Shown one piece after another: positions 1-6,986 of a DNA stretch of 8,204 nucleotides. Made by a program: the position numbers and the translations under genes. The stretch comes from Candidatus Zixiibacteriota bacterium. GTDB lineage: Bacteria; Zixibacteria; MSB-5A5; GN15; FEB-12. The stretch is from NCBI GenBank assembly GCA_023700785.1, contig JAMPYH010000105.1, forward strand, positions 1 through 8,204, read 5' to 3'. Positions within the stretch are counted from its first letter, which is position 1. Each line of letters begins with the position of its first letter. The notes under the pieces are model-generated. The model was not told where the DNA came from, did no database searches, and saw nothing but the letters and a program-made list of their open reading frames with translations.

Positions 1-652
1 AGCCGCCGGGGCCGGATGGTCCACCTGATCTCTTTCCCTCGGACCGCGCCTTTTTCGCTTTCGCGAGCATCGCCTTGAACAGCGAGCCATACTCATCTTC
101 CATCTCGCGCATCACGGGGAAACAGGATTTGAGCGAAAGTTTTGAGGCAACCCCGCCGAAGACTCCCGAGACCATCGGCTGGATCAGGTAGTCGGCCGCT
201 TCGCGACCGATGCGCCGAGCGCCGAAATCGTAAATAGATTCATCTATTCCTTCGGGTCGATTCGCGGCGAATGGCTCTTTGAGCAGACGGAGTTTCCCCG
301 GCCAGCTGAGGATATCCGCCTTAAGAAACTTGGGAGGAGACATCGGCACTTCCCGCAGTCTGCCGCCGCGCAGGATAAACCGATTGCTGACATTCGGATT
401 GGCCCGTTCGAGATCGATCTGCAGGCCAAGTTCGTCGCACAACTGAAGGGTCAGTGGCTCGCGATCAAGAAAGCCGTTCGGCCCCCGATCAAAGCTGTAA
501 CCATCGATATGGTCAGTGCCGATCGTCCCGCCCAGCCTTCTGTCAGCCTCGATAAGTTGGACAGTTCTTTCAGGTTTCCGGGTGCGGATATAGTGCAGGG
601 TGGAGAGTCCCGAAATGCCGCCACCGACTATGACTATATCAAACTGCGGCAT
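1..652 (-). CDS. hemY: Protoporphyrinogen oxidase, FAD-dependent HemY/HemG type (5' part, runs off left edge)
   Basis: This enzyme oxidises protoporphyrinogen IX to protoporphyrin IX, the penultimate heme step, usually with FAD and O2 and at the membrane surface. The frame is open from ATG 652 to the window edge, giving 217 codons of a family usually about 450-480 residues long; the C-terminal half lies outside. I translated it by hand. An N-terminal Rossmann FAD site is clear: VGGGISGL at residues 9-16 (Gly10, Gly12, Gly15), the ribose-binding acid Glu35, and Gly41-Gly42. Family landmarks follow: DRGPNGFL at 55-62, PMSPPKF at 103-109, and QPMVSGVFGG at 158-167. Residues 198-217 are a Lys/Arg then Gly/Pro-rich linker, a place where this family often has a variable loop. 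The start overlaps the end of hemH by 14 nt; only a weak purine-rich GAGAG precedes it, so translation is probably coupled. A coproporphyrinogen oxidase (CgoX) role is the alternative, but HemN and the ferrochelatase type argue against it. Some databases call this gene hemG. Confidence 0.93.
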   Translation of the reverse strand, partial: MPQFDIVIVGGGISGLSTLHYIRTRKPERTVQLIEADRRLGGTIGTDHIDGYSFDRGPNGFLDREPLTLQLCDELGLQIDLERANPNVSNRFILRGGRLREVPMSPPKFLKADILSWPGKLRLLKEPFAANRPEGIDESIYDFGARRIGREAADYLIQPMVSGVFGGVASKLSLKSCFPVMREMEDEYGSLFKAMLAKAKKARSEGKRSGGPSGPGG

Positions 653-1601
653 GTTGCGTCATTCTCTCGCGGACAATCCCCGCCAGCATCTGTCCAAACG
701 CGGGGTCATCGTTGAACATCGGCATCCGGCGAATACGGGCGGCATCTTCTGCGGGAACCATTCCCTTCAACTCGATATCGATCTCATACAGTGTTTCAAT
801 ATGGTCGCAGACAAAACTGATCGGCACGACAAACAAGCCGCCTTTTTTCATGGCGAGCAGACGTCTGGTTTCCGCGACTGTATCGGGCCCCACCCACTGC
901 ACCGGGCCGGTGCGACTCTGGAATGACAGGTAGTACTTTCGGTCGCCGGCGGCGAGCAGAGCGGCGCGCTTCACTTGCTCCACATAGGGATCGCCGTCAT
1001 CGACGAACTTCTGCGGGATGGAGTGCGCGGAAAAAAGCAGCGTTTCGTCCGCCCGGATATGGTCAGCGATATATCTCCGAAGCAGTCCGATGTATGCCGG
1101 ATCCTGGTGATAGTCTTTCACAAAACTGGTCTCGATGCCGTTTAGCGCGTTGAGCGTTTTGCCGGCCGACTCGAACGACGATCCGGTGGTGGCGCGGCAA
1201 TACTGCGGATACATCGGGACAAAGCAGATCCTGCGGAATCCGTCCGCGACCGCCTGTCGGATCGCGCTGTCAATGAATGGCTGGTAATACCGCATCCCGA
1301 CATACGCGCGAAACTCGGGTTCTGTGGACCGCATGATCCGTTCAAGGTGTGTTGCCTGAGCTTCGGTCCATTTCAACAGCGGAGAACCGCCGCCGATTAG
1401 CCCATAATGCTGCTCGACCTTTTTGCGCCTGAGAGTTGTGATCAGCGCGGCGAACGGTTTCTGCAGGAGCGGGCCGCCGGGCAGACGGATGATCGCGCGA
1501 TCCGAGAAAATGTTATAGAGGAATCGCCGCACTCCGTCGATGGAGTCCGGTCCCCCCATCGCCAGAAGGATCGCGCAATATTTCTCGTTGGCAAGTACCA
1601 T
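639..1601 (-). CDS. hemH: Ferrochelatase (protoporphyrin type)
   Basis: This enzyme inserts Fe2+ into protoporphyrin IX to make protoheme. The 320-residue length fits bacterial ferrochelatases. Visible landmarks in order are MGGPDS at 15-20, GGGSPL at 70-75, the substrate-pocket RYYQPF around 104-109, YPQYCRATTGSS at 131-142, FSAHSIP at 190-196 with the catalytic His193, GDPY at 203-206, QSRTGPVQW at 228-236, and SFVCDHIETLYEID at 262-275 with the conserved acid Glu269. There is no Cys after residue 265, so the C-terminal [2Fe-2S] cluster of animal and some bacterial ferrochelatases is absent. There is no transmembrane segment or signal peptide. The start ATG at 1601 shares one base with the hemN stop (TAATG) and has an AAGGA Shine-Dalgarno 7 nt upstream. 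Its 3' end overlaps the oxidase gene by 14 nt, so oxidation and metal insertion are encoded side by side. Met15 replaces the Tyr expected in coproporphyrin ferrochelatases, which favours protoporphyrin as substrate (inference). Confidence 0.96.
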   Translation of the reverse strand: MVLANEKYCAILLAMGGPDSIDGVRRFLYNIFSDRAIIRLPGGPLLQKPFAALITTLRRKKVEQHYGLIGGGSPLLKWTEAQATHLERIMRSTEPEFRAYVGMRYYQPFIDSAIRQAVADGFRRICFVPMYPQYCRATTGSSFESAGKTLNALNGIETSFVKDYHQDPAYIGLLRRYIADHIRADETLLFSAHSIPQKFVDDGDPYVEQVKRAALLAAGDRKYYLSFQSRTGPVQWVGPDTVAETRRLLAMKKGGLFVVPISFVCDHIETLYEIDIELKGMVPAEDAARIRRMPMFNDDPAFGQMLAGIVRERMTQHAAV

Positions 1602-2998
1602 TAGATCGTCCTTGAAAACGTCGGCGTTTTGTCCGCCTGACTGCCGTTCAGGTAAGCATCATAGGTCATCGCGATATTCCGGACAAATGTCCGCCCGACC
1701 GGCGTAATGGTCAAACCGGCCGCGTCTTCGCGAAGCAGGTCGTCGTCGAAAAAGACGCCAAGCTGTTTGTGTTCTGTTCCAAAATAGTCGTTGTAAGCCA
1801 CTCCGAACTTCGCGGCAAGATCTTCGTAGTTGAGCCGGAAATTGCACATCAACTGCGTAATCAGATACTGGCGGAGCAGGTCGTCATCGTTCAAGCGCAA
1901 GCCGCGATAGGTGGCAAATTGATTCTCCGCGATCGCGTTCTGGTAGCTGTCAAGTTTGCTGTGATTCTGGAAGAACGCGTTATCGATATAACCGATCGAC
2001 GACATCCCGAACCCGACCATCTCCGGCGAATGCTGAACGGTGTATCCCATGAAGTTTCTGAACAGCCGGCCATCCGCCTGCGCGCGGGTCAGTTCATCCT
2101 CCGGCAGCGCGAAGTGATCCATCCCGATCTGACGATAACCGGCGGCGGTGAACTTCTCCACTGCCGTCGCGAACAGTCGATACTTGACCCCGGTGGTGGG
2201 GAGATCCTCGGGGAGTATCTTGGATTGGTGCGCCAACGAGCTGGGAAGATAGGCGAAAGAGTAAACCGCCAGTCTGTCCGGTCGAAGCGCGATAGCGGCG
2301 TCAATCGTTTTACTGAACCCTTCTACTGTTTGCTTCGGCAACCCGTAGATCAGGTCAAAATTGATCCCCGTGAACTCGAGACGTCGGCAGTGCGACAGGA
2401 GATTCTCGACCAGTTCAAGCGGCTGGACACGTCCGCATGCTTCCTGCACCAATAGGTCAAAGTCCTGCACGCCCATCGAGATCCGATTAAATCCCGCCGC
2501 CGCCAGGAACTCGAGTTGTTGGACTGTCGTCACGCGCGGGTCGATCTCCATCGACTTTTCCGCGTTCGGCACGAACTCGAAAAACTTATCCATGTGCCGA
2601 AGCAGTTGCGCGATCCCCTGGCAATCCAGGTAGTTCGGCGTCCCTCCGCCGAAATGCAACTGGCTGATCCTCCTCCGTTGTCCCATCATCGCGGCGGTAT
2701 TCTCAACTTCGTTCATCAGCGCGCGGATATAGTCTTCCACCCGTCGCTGACTGTTGGTGATAACAGTATTGCATCCGCAGTAATAACAGCGCCGTTTGCA
2801 GAACGGGATATGGCAATAGATCGCGAACGGCTCATCCTGCCGCCGCGACGCGTTTGCCAGCGCCTGGCGGTAATCGCTCGCGCCAACCGTGTTGCTCCAG
2901 ACCGGGACGGTCGGATAACTGGTATAGCGAGGTCCGGGTCGGTCGTACTTCTTCAGCAGGTCGATAGAGACTGTCGTCGCGGTGCTCTCGTACGTCAT
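1601..2998 (-). CDS. hemN: Oxygen-independent coproporphyrinogen III dehydrogenase (radical SAM HemN)
   Basis: HemN decarboxylates and oxidises two propionates of coproporphyrinogen III to vinyl groups, giving protoporphyrinogen IX without O2 and using two S-adenosylmethionines per turnover. The 465-residue length matches genuine HemN (E. coli about 457) and is longer than the HemW-like heme chaperones. The decisive motif is CHIPFCKRRCYYCGC at residues 62-76: Cys67, Cys71 and Cys74 bind the [4Fe-4S] cluster, and Cys76 completes the CX3CX2CXC pattern that separates true HemN from HemW. Tyr61 and His63 match residues of the SAM/cluster site. The glycine-rich SAM motif GGGTP is at 117-121, followed by GVQDFD, YGLPKQT, DHFALPEDEL and the RNFMGYT segment typical of HemN, then a C-terminal helical domain. 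The protein is probably cytosolic. It starts 2 nt after the hemE stop, with GGAG placed 6 nt before the ATG, and its TAA overlaps the hemH ATG. No oxygen-dependent HemF is seen in the window. Confidence 0.97.
   Translation of the reverse strand: MTYESTATTVSIDLLKKYDRPGPRYTSYPTVPVWSNTVGASDYRQALANASRRQDEPFAIYCHIPFCKRRCYYCGCNTVITNSQRRVEDYIRALMNEVENTAAMMGQRRRISQLHFGGGTPNYLDCQGIAQLLRHMDKFFEFVPNAEKSMEIDPRVTTVQQLEFLAAAGFNRISMGVQDFDLLVQEACGRVQPLELVENLLSHCRRLEFTGINFDLIYGLPKQTVEGFSKTIDAAIALRPDRLAVYSFAYLPSSLAHQSKILPEDLPTTGVKYRLFATAVEKFTAAGYRQIGMDHFALPEDELTRAQADGRLFRNFMGYTVQHSPEMVGFGMSSIGYIDNAFFQNHSKLDSYQNAIAENQFATYRGLRLNDDDLLRQYLITQLMCNFRLNYEDLAAKFGVAYNDYFGTEHKQLGVFFDDDLLREDAAGLTITPVGRTFVRNIAMTYDAYLNGSQADKTPTFSRTI
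1609..1613 (-). promoter_or_regulatory. Ribosome binding site of hemH
   Basis: AAGGA lies 7 nt before the hemH ATG at 1601, inside the end of hemN, next to the TAATG stop/start fusion. Confidence 0.75.
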
Positions 2999-3000
2999 CT

Positions 3001-4026
3001 TCAGCTCCGATACCGATGCACCGTCTCGACTACCGCCTCGACATTGCTTATCGGCGTTTCAGGTTGAATGCCATGCCCGAGATTAAAAATCAGATTCTGG
3101 TGATCCTCCAGACTGTCCAGGATCTGAAGCGTGCGCTCCACAACTCTCTCCCTGGTATTAAACAGCACCGAGGGATCAAGATTTCCCTGTACCGCCTTGT
3201 TCGGCAACGCCGCGGCTACATCGGCGATATCGGTCCGGTAATCCACGCCGACCGCTTCGCAATCGACCGTCTTGAGAATATCCAGATATGGCGCGATGTT
3301 ATTGACAAAGAGTATTCGCGGTACTTCATACGTCTCGAGCGACCTGAAGATCGCGTTGACCGGGCGCGCCGACCAATCCAGGTAGTCATCTTTGGAGAGG
3401 ATTCCGCCCCAACTGTCGAAGATCTGGACCGCGTTGGCGCCGGCCTTGATCTGCATCGCGAGATATTTGGATACTACGGATTGAAGCAGGTTCACCAGTT
3501 CTTCCGCCGCCGCGGGAAATTTGTGCAGGAACTGCTTGGGCTTGTCGAAATTGTTCGAACCTTTCCCCTGGATCATATAGCACATCAGCGTGAACGGCGA
3601 ACCGGCAAAGCCGATCACCGGCGTATCGGGCAGCACTTTCCGTATCTCGCCGTACGCGTCCGCGACGAATGAAAGAGACTTGTCAACATCAATGTCCTGT
3701 AACCGCCTCACATCATCCGGCGAAGTGATCGGGTTGGCCAGCTTCGGGCCGCCATCGGGAAAACTGACCTGCATCCCCATTGGCTCGAGAACAGTCAGGA
3801 TATCCGAGAAAAGGATCGCGGCATCGAGGCCGAACCGATGAACCGGCTGGCGGACAACTTCGGCGATCAGTTTCGGCGACCTGCAGAGGTCCTCAAAGCT
3901 CACCTTCTCGCGGATCGCCCGGTATTCCGGGAGATAGCGACCCGCCTGCCGCATGATCCAGATCGGGATCGTGCCGCGGTTGTTGCCGTAGCAAGCGTCG
4001 ATAAAATTGCTGTCGATCATCCCCAT
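3001..4026 (-). CDS. hemE: Uroporphyrinogen III decarboxylase
   Basis: HemE removes the four acetate carboxyls of uroporphyrinogen III to give coproporphyrinogen III, in the cytosol and without cofactor. With the chosen start it has 341 residues, the normal family length. Signature motifs are MRQAGRYLPEYR at 25-36 (substrate-binding Arg26 and Arg30), the catalytic Asp75 in LFSDIL, the FAGSPFTL and MIQGKGSNN segments, FDSWGG, and NLGHGI near the C-terminus with its conserved His. The open frame extends upstream to an ATG at 4113, but those extra 29 residues are Arg-rich, unlike the family, and lie wholly inside hemL, so I reject them. Two close starts remain. ATG 4026 has AGAAG 7 nt upstream, and ATG 4020 forms an ATGA overlap with the hemL stop. 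I chose 4026 for its Shine-Dalgarno spacing, but the 339-residue form is almost as likely. Only 2 nt separate the stop from hemN, which encodes the next enzyme in the pathway. Confidence 0.95.
   Translation of the reverse strand: MGMIDSNFIDACYGNNRGTIPIWIMRQAGRYLPEYRAIREKVSFEDLCRSPKLIAEVVRQPVHRFGLDAAILFSDILTVLEPMGMQVSFPDGGPKLANPITSPDDVRRLQDIDVDKSLSFVADAYGEIRKVLPDTPVIGFAGSPFTLMCYMIQGKGSNNFDKPKQFLHKFPAAAEELVNLLQSVVSKYLAMQIKAGANAVQIFDSWGGILSKDDYLDWSARPVNAIFRSLETYEVPRILFVNNIAPYLDILKTVDCEAVGVDYRTDIADVAAALPNKAVQGNLDPSVLFNTRERVVERTLQILDSLEDHQNLIFNLGHGIQPETPISNVEAVVETVHRYRS
3005..3008 (-). promoter_or_regulatory. Ribosome binding site of hemN
   Basis: GGAG lies 6 nt before the hemN ATG at 2998, within the last codons of hemE, and fixes this start 2 nt after the hemE stop. 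Confidence 0.7.
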
Positions 4027-5312
4027 GCGTGCGCTTCTTTCTTTATCGCCTTCGCGAGAATGGTCGCGGCCTCGGCGAGCTGGTCGTCGGTATGCGCAGC
4101 GGAGAGGAAGCAAACCTCGTAACCCGAAGGCGGCAGGTAGAGACCGGCCTCGAGGATCCCCGCGTGCATTCTATTATAGTGAGCGATACCGTCGGCGAGG
4201 ATCGTCTGTGCCGCGCGGGGGAGGTCCCGTTGAAAAACGATCCAGTAGATCGACGCCACGCCCGCGATATTGACCGCGCTTCCGGAGAGATGGCTCATCA
4301 TGCTGGAGACAAAGCGGCGGTTTCGTTCCTCAAGTTGCGAGTGGATCCGGCCATCCGCCAATTTCCTGAGCGTTGTCAAACCGGCGACCATCGCGACTGG
4401 ATTTCCTGAAAGCGTCCCGGCCTGATAGACCGGACCGACCGGCGAAAGCATATCCATCACATCCGCGCGTCCGCCGAACGCGCCCACCGGCATTCCGCCG
4501 CCGATGATCTTGCCGTATGTGACCAGGTCGGGGCGAATCCCATAGTATGTCGCTGCGCCGCCCATGCCGAGTCGGAAGCCGGTAATTACTTCGTCGAGTA
4601 TCAACAGAGCGCCATGTTTCTCAGCCAGTGCTCGAAGAAGCCGCATGTAGTCATGCCGCTGGATCAGCAAACCATTATTGGCCGGGATTCCCTCGATTAT
4701 CACCGCGGCGAGTTTGTCGCCATAATGGGCGAAGAACTTCTCGAGCGCGTCTTCGTCGTCCAGCGGAAGTACCGCCGTCTGCGCGGTGATGGCATCCGGC
4801 ACGCCTGCCGAGGATGGGTTGCCGAATGTCACCAGGCCCGAACCGGCCTTTACCAACAAGTAATCAGAATGGCCGTGATAACATCCTTCGAACTTGAGAA
4901 TCAGGTCACGCTTGGTAAAGCCGCGCGCCAGCCGTATTGCCGACATCACCGCTTCGGTTCCCGACGAGACAAACCGAATCTTTTCGACAGCGTCAACCTG
5001 GCCGGCAATAAACTCGGCAAGCTGGAACTCCAATTCGGTGGTGGCGCCGTAGGTCATCCCGCGCTCCACCTGCGCCTTGACCGCGGCGACCACATCCGGG
5101 TCGGCATGCCCGAGGATCAGTGGACCCCAGGAACAACAAAAGTCGAGATACTTATTGCCGTCGGCATCGTACAGGTGCGATCCTTCGCCCCTGTCAATAA
5201 AGCGCGGCACCCCGCCGACCGATTTGAACGCGCGTACCGGTGAGTTCACCCCGCCCGGAATTACCCGGTTCGCGAGCGCCAGCAATTGCTGCGACTTTTC
5301 TGTCTTATGCAT
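4017..5312 (-). CDS. hemL: Glutamate-1-semialdehyde 2,1-aminomutase
   Basis: HemL is a PLP-dependent class III aminotransferase-fold enzyme that isomerises glutamate-1-semialdehyde to 5-aminolevulinate, the second step of the C5 route. The 431-residue length is standard. The N-terminal IPGGVNSPVRAF at 18-29 is the aminomutase hallmark that separates it from ordinary aminotransferases. SSGTEAVMSAIRLAR at 116-130 forms the cofactor phosphate cup, FEGCYHGH sits at 141-148, and LDEVITGFR at 239-247 carries the PLP-pyridine Asp240. TYGKIIGGGMPVGAFGG at 265-281 holds the Schiff-base Lys268. GTLSGNP at 299-305 is also conserved. An oddity is EGIPANNGL at 207-215, where many homologues read EP(V/I)xGNxG; the Asn at the cofactor is kept but the neighbouring Pro and Gly differ. 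The start overlaps the hemB stop by 8 nt (ATGCATAA) with only a weak CGGATGG upstream, suggesting coupling. HemA, which makes its unstable substrate, is encoded in the same operon. Confidence 0.97.
   Translation of the reverse strand: MHKTEKSQQLLALANRVIPGGVNSPVRAFKSVGGVPRFIDRGEGSHLYDADGNKYLDFCCSWGPLILGHADPDVVAAVKAQVERGMTYGATTELEFQLAEFIAGQVDAVEKIRFVSSGTEAVMSAIRLARGFTKRDLILKFEGCYHGHSDYLLVKAGSGLVTFGNPSSAGVPDAITAQTAVLPLDDEDALEKFFAHYGDKLAAVIIEGIPANNGLLIQRHDYMRLLRALAEKHGALLILDEVITGFRLGMGGAATYYGIRPDLVTYGKIIGGGMPVGAFGGRADVMDMLSPVGPVYQAGTLSGNPVAMVAGLTTLRKLADGRIHSQLEERNRRFVSSMMSHLSGSAVNIAGVASIYWIVFQRDLPRAAQTILADGIAHYNRMHAGILEAGLYLPPSGYEVCFLSAAHTDDQLAEAATILAKAIKKEAHAWG
4034..4038 (-). promoter_or_regulatory. 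Probable ribosome binding site of hemE
   Basis: AGAAG lies 7 nt before ATG 4026 and 13 nt before the alternative ATG 4020. Its spacing is the reason for preferring 4026. It is an imperfect match to the Shine-Dalgarno consensus. Confidence 0.45.
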
Positions 5313-6285
5313 TATGCCATCCGTTCTTCAGGATATCGCGCAAATGGTATGTCAGGATGATCGATGCTCCCGCGCGCTGGATCGCGGTCAGGTTCTCGAG
5401 TACCATCGTTTTTTCATCCGCCAGGCCGGCCTGCGCCAGCAATTTTACCATCGTATATTCACCAGAGACATTATATGCGGCGACCGGCAATCTGCTCTGC
5501 TGTCGAAAGTCGGCGATAATATCCAAATATGCCAGCGCAGGTTTGACCATGACGATATCCGCTCCCTCTTCGTCATCGAGCGTCAACTCGCGCAGCGCCT
5601 CCGTGCGGTTACGAAAATCCATTTGATAACCTTTGCGATCTCCCTTGCCGGGAGCCGATTTGGCCGCCTCACGGAAAGGTCCGTAATAGGCCGACGCGTA
5701 CTTGGCGGTGTAGGCCATGATCAGCGTATTGACATATCCATTTCCCTCCAGCGCGTCGCGGATCCCGACCACCCGGCCATCCATCATGTCCGACGGCGCG
5801 ACACAGTCGCACCCGGCCTGAGCCAGCGCGAGCGCCATATCAGCAAGTACGTCCACTGACGCGTCGTTGTCGATCTCGCCGTTGATCGTCACGCCGCAGT
5901 GACCGGTATCGGTGTAGGCGCACAGGCAAACATCCGCGCCGACAAACAGCGAGTCGCCAAACTTATCTTTCAGCGCCTTGGTGGCAACGATGACCGGATT
6001 CGCCTCATCATGCGCTGTTGACGCCATGACATCCTTCCGGTCGGTGACGCCGAACAGCATGATCTTGTTGATGCCGAGCGCGAGATCGTGCGACACCGTC
6101 TCCACCAGTTTATCCACTGATTCGCGGTCGATGCCGGGGAGTCCCTTGATCTCTTCGCGGATGCCGGCACCGTCGGTGACAAAATAGGGCTGGATCAACC
6201 CGTTCCCGCTAAAGGTATGCTCCGCGACCAGTTCGCGGATAACCGGCGTGCGGCGCAAGCGGCGCGGGCGGTACATCTGTTCCAT
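5305..6285 (-). CDS. hemB: Porphobilinogen synthase (5-aminolevulinate dehydratase), zinc-type
   Basis: HemB condenses two 5-aminolevulinate molecules into porphobilinogen; the family forms homo-octamers in the cytosol. The 326-residue length is typical. The two active-site lysines are Lys195 in AYTAKYAS and Lys248 in MVKPALAYLD, the latter forming the Schiff base. The metal segment DVCLCAYTDTGHCG at 118-131 has Cys120, Cys122 and Cys130, all three zinc ligands of the Zn-dependent class; the Mg-type Asp substitutions are absent. APSDMMDGRV at 163-172 and YNVSGEYTM at 271-279 are further signatures. The motif after Lys248 reads PALAYLD where PGxPYLD is usual, a mild deviation. The start ATG 6285 shares its first base with the hemD stop (TAATG) and has GGAG 8 nt upstream; the in-frame Met4 is a less likely start. 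The 3' end overlaps hemL by 8 nt. Confidence 0.97.
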   Translation of the reverse strand: MEQMYRPRRLRRTPVIRELVAEHTFSGNGLIQPYFVTDGAGIREEIKGLPGIDRESVDKLVETVSHDLALGINKIMLFGVTDRKDVMASTAHDEANPVIVATKALKDKFGDSLFVGADVCLCAYTDTGHCGVTINGEIDNDASVDVLADMALALAQAGCDCVAPSDMMDGRVVGIRDALEGNGYVNTLIMAYTAKYASAYYGPFREAAKSAPGKGDRKGYQMDFRNRTEALRELTLDDEEGADIVMVKPALAYLDIIADFRQQSRLPVAAYNVSGEYTMVKLLAQAGLADEKTMVLENLTAIQRAGASIILTYHLRDILKNGWHNA

Positions 6286-6986
6286 TAGAGATACTCCAGA
6301 ATGGTGTCAATGTCAGAGCGCTTCATGGTTATAAAGCCGAACCATCCGTATTGATTCATCTGCGCGGCGGTCGAGCGGCCGATGGCGATCGGTCTCGCGA
6401 TCGGTCGGCCGAATTGTCGCGCGTACGAATCGACTGTGGACGGCGCGGTAAAGAGAATGAAATCTTCTTTGGTCAGACGGCGCACATCGGATTCAACCAC
6501 CGGCTGGGCTAACGTCTCATAGCAGATAATGCCGCCATACGTCACCGGCCGCTCGGAGAAGAGCGGCTCCGGGTCGTAGTTCACTTCGCGGCCCCGGGCA
6601 TATATCAAGATCTGTCCTGACTTCAGTTCATGATCGTCGAATTCCTCAAACAGCAGCTGGCCGTACGAGTCGGAAGGGATGAAACTCACCTGGCGGCCGT
6701 TCTGCTCCAGCGCCCGCGCGGTCTTGGTTCCTACCACCGCGAATCGAGTCGTATAAGGGAGACGTATCCCGAGGGCATCCAGTCGATGCATAAACGACGT
6801 AACGCCGTTCGCGCTGGTGAAAAAGACCCAATCAACCCTGTCGATCGGGATCGAGCGCGGCCAGTCGAATGGAGTGTCGTGGATGGCGATAAGCGGCAAC
6901 GGCAGAATTTCGATCCCGCGCGTCGCGGCCCGTGACTTCAGGTCAGACAATTGTCCGGAGGTTCGGGTGACCGCTAAGCGGGACAT
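6285..6986 (-). CDS. hemD: Uroporphyrinogen-III synthase
   Basis: HemD cyclises hydroxymethylbilane while inverting ring D, giving uroporphyrinogen III. The family is poorly conserved, so recognition rests on the 233-residue length, the two-lobed pattern of short motifs, and position directly after hemC. Visible motifs are DWVFFTSANGV at 52-62, FAVVGTKTARAL at 82-93, ILIYARGRE at 126-134, FILFTAPSTVDSY at 176-188, and PIAIGRSTAAQMNQYGW at 199-215, matching the usual S-x-N-x-V, A-V-G-x-x-T and T-S/P-S-x-V blocks. It stands alone, with no fused uroporphyrinogen methyltransferase (CobA) domain, so the operon is dedicated to heme and does not supply siroheme or cobalamin at this point. The start overlaps the end of hemC by 13 nt, with AAGG 9 nt upstream. 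The stop TAA overlaps the hemB ATG by one base. Confidence 0.93.
   Translation of the reverse strand: MSRLAVTRTSGQLSDLKSRAATRGIEILPLPLIAIHDTPFDWPRSIPIDRVDWVFFTSANGVTSFMHRLDALGIRLPYTTRFAVVGTKTARALEQNGRQVSFIPSDSYGQLLFEEFDDHELKSGQILIYARGREVNYDPEPLFSERPVTYGGIICYETLAQPVVESDVRRLTKEDFILFTAPSTVDSYARQFGRPIARPIAIGRSTAAQMNQYGWFGFITMKRSDIDTILEYL
6294..6297 (-). promoter_or_regulatory. Ribosome binding site of hemB
   Basis: GGAG lies 8 nt before the ATG at 6285, inside the end of hemD. It supports this start over the in-frame Met four codons in. Confidence 0.7.

Noticed and set aside
1..60. Possible end of a gene or a frameshift at the Gly/Pro-rich left edge
   Set aside because: The oxidase frame stays open to base 2, and a basic, Gly-rich loop is plausible at this place in the family; nothing shows a break.
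244..429. 61-codon minus-strand open frame near the left edge
   Set aside because: It is out of frame with the protoporphyrinogen oxidase, whose reading frame is open and conserved through the whole region.
1921..1945. GCGATCGC palindrome and many GATC-containing words
   Set aside because: GATC words are common in Ile and Asp codons here, and I saw no regular array or clustering in a non-coding position that would suggest a functional repeat.
1769..2455. 228-codon open frame on the plus strand, opposite hemN
   Set aside because: It is entirely antisense to a strongly conserved gene, with no domain and no convincing ribosome site; it results from codon bias in moderately GC-rich DNA.
3016..3672. 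218-codon open frame on the plus strand, opposite hemE
   Set aside because: It is a shadow of hemE with Arg-rich, motif-free sequence.
4614..5243. 209-codon open frame on the plus strand, opposite hemL
   Set aside because: It is a shadow frame; hemL on the minus strand has every expected motif across this stretch.
5077..5859. 260-codon open frame on the plus strand, antisense to hemL and hemB
   Set aside because: It lies wholly opposite two clearly real genes, shows no recognisable motif, and is rich in Arg, Ser and Ile as expected of a shadow frame.
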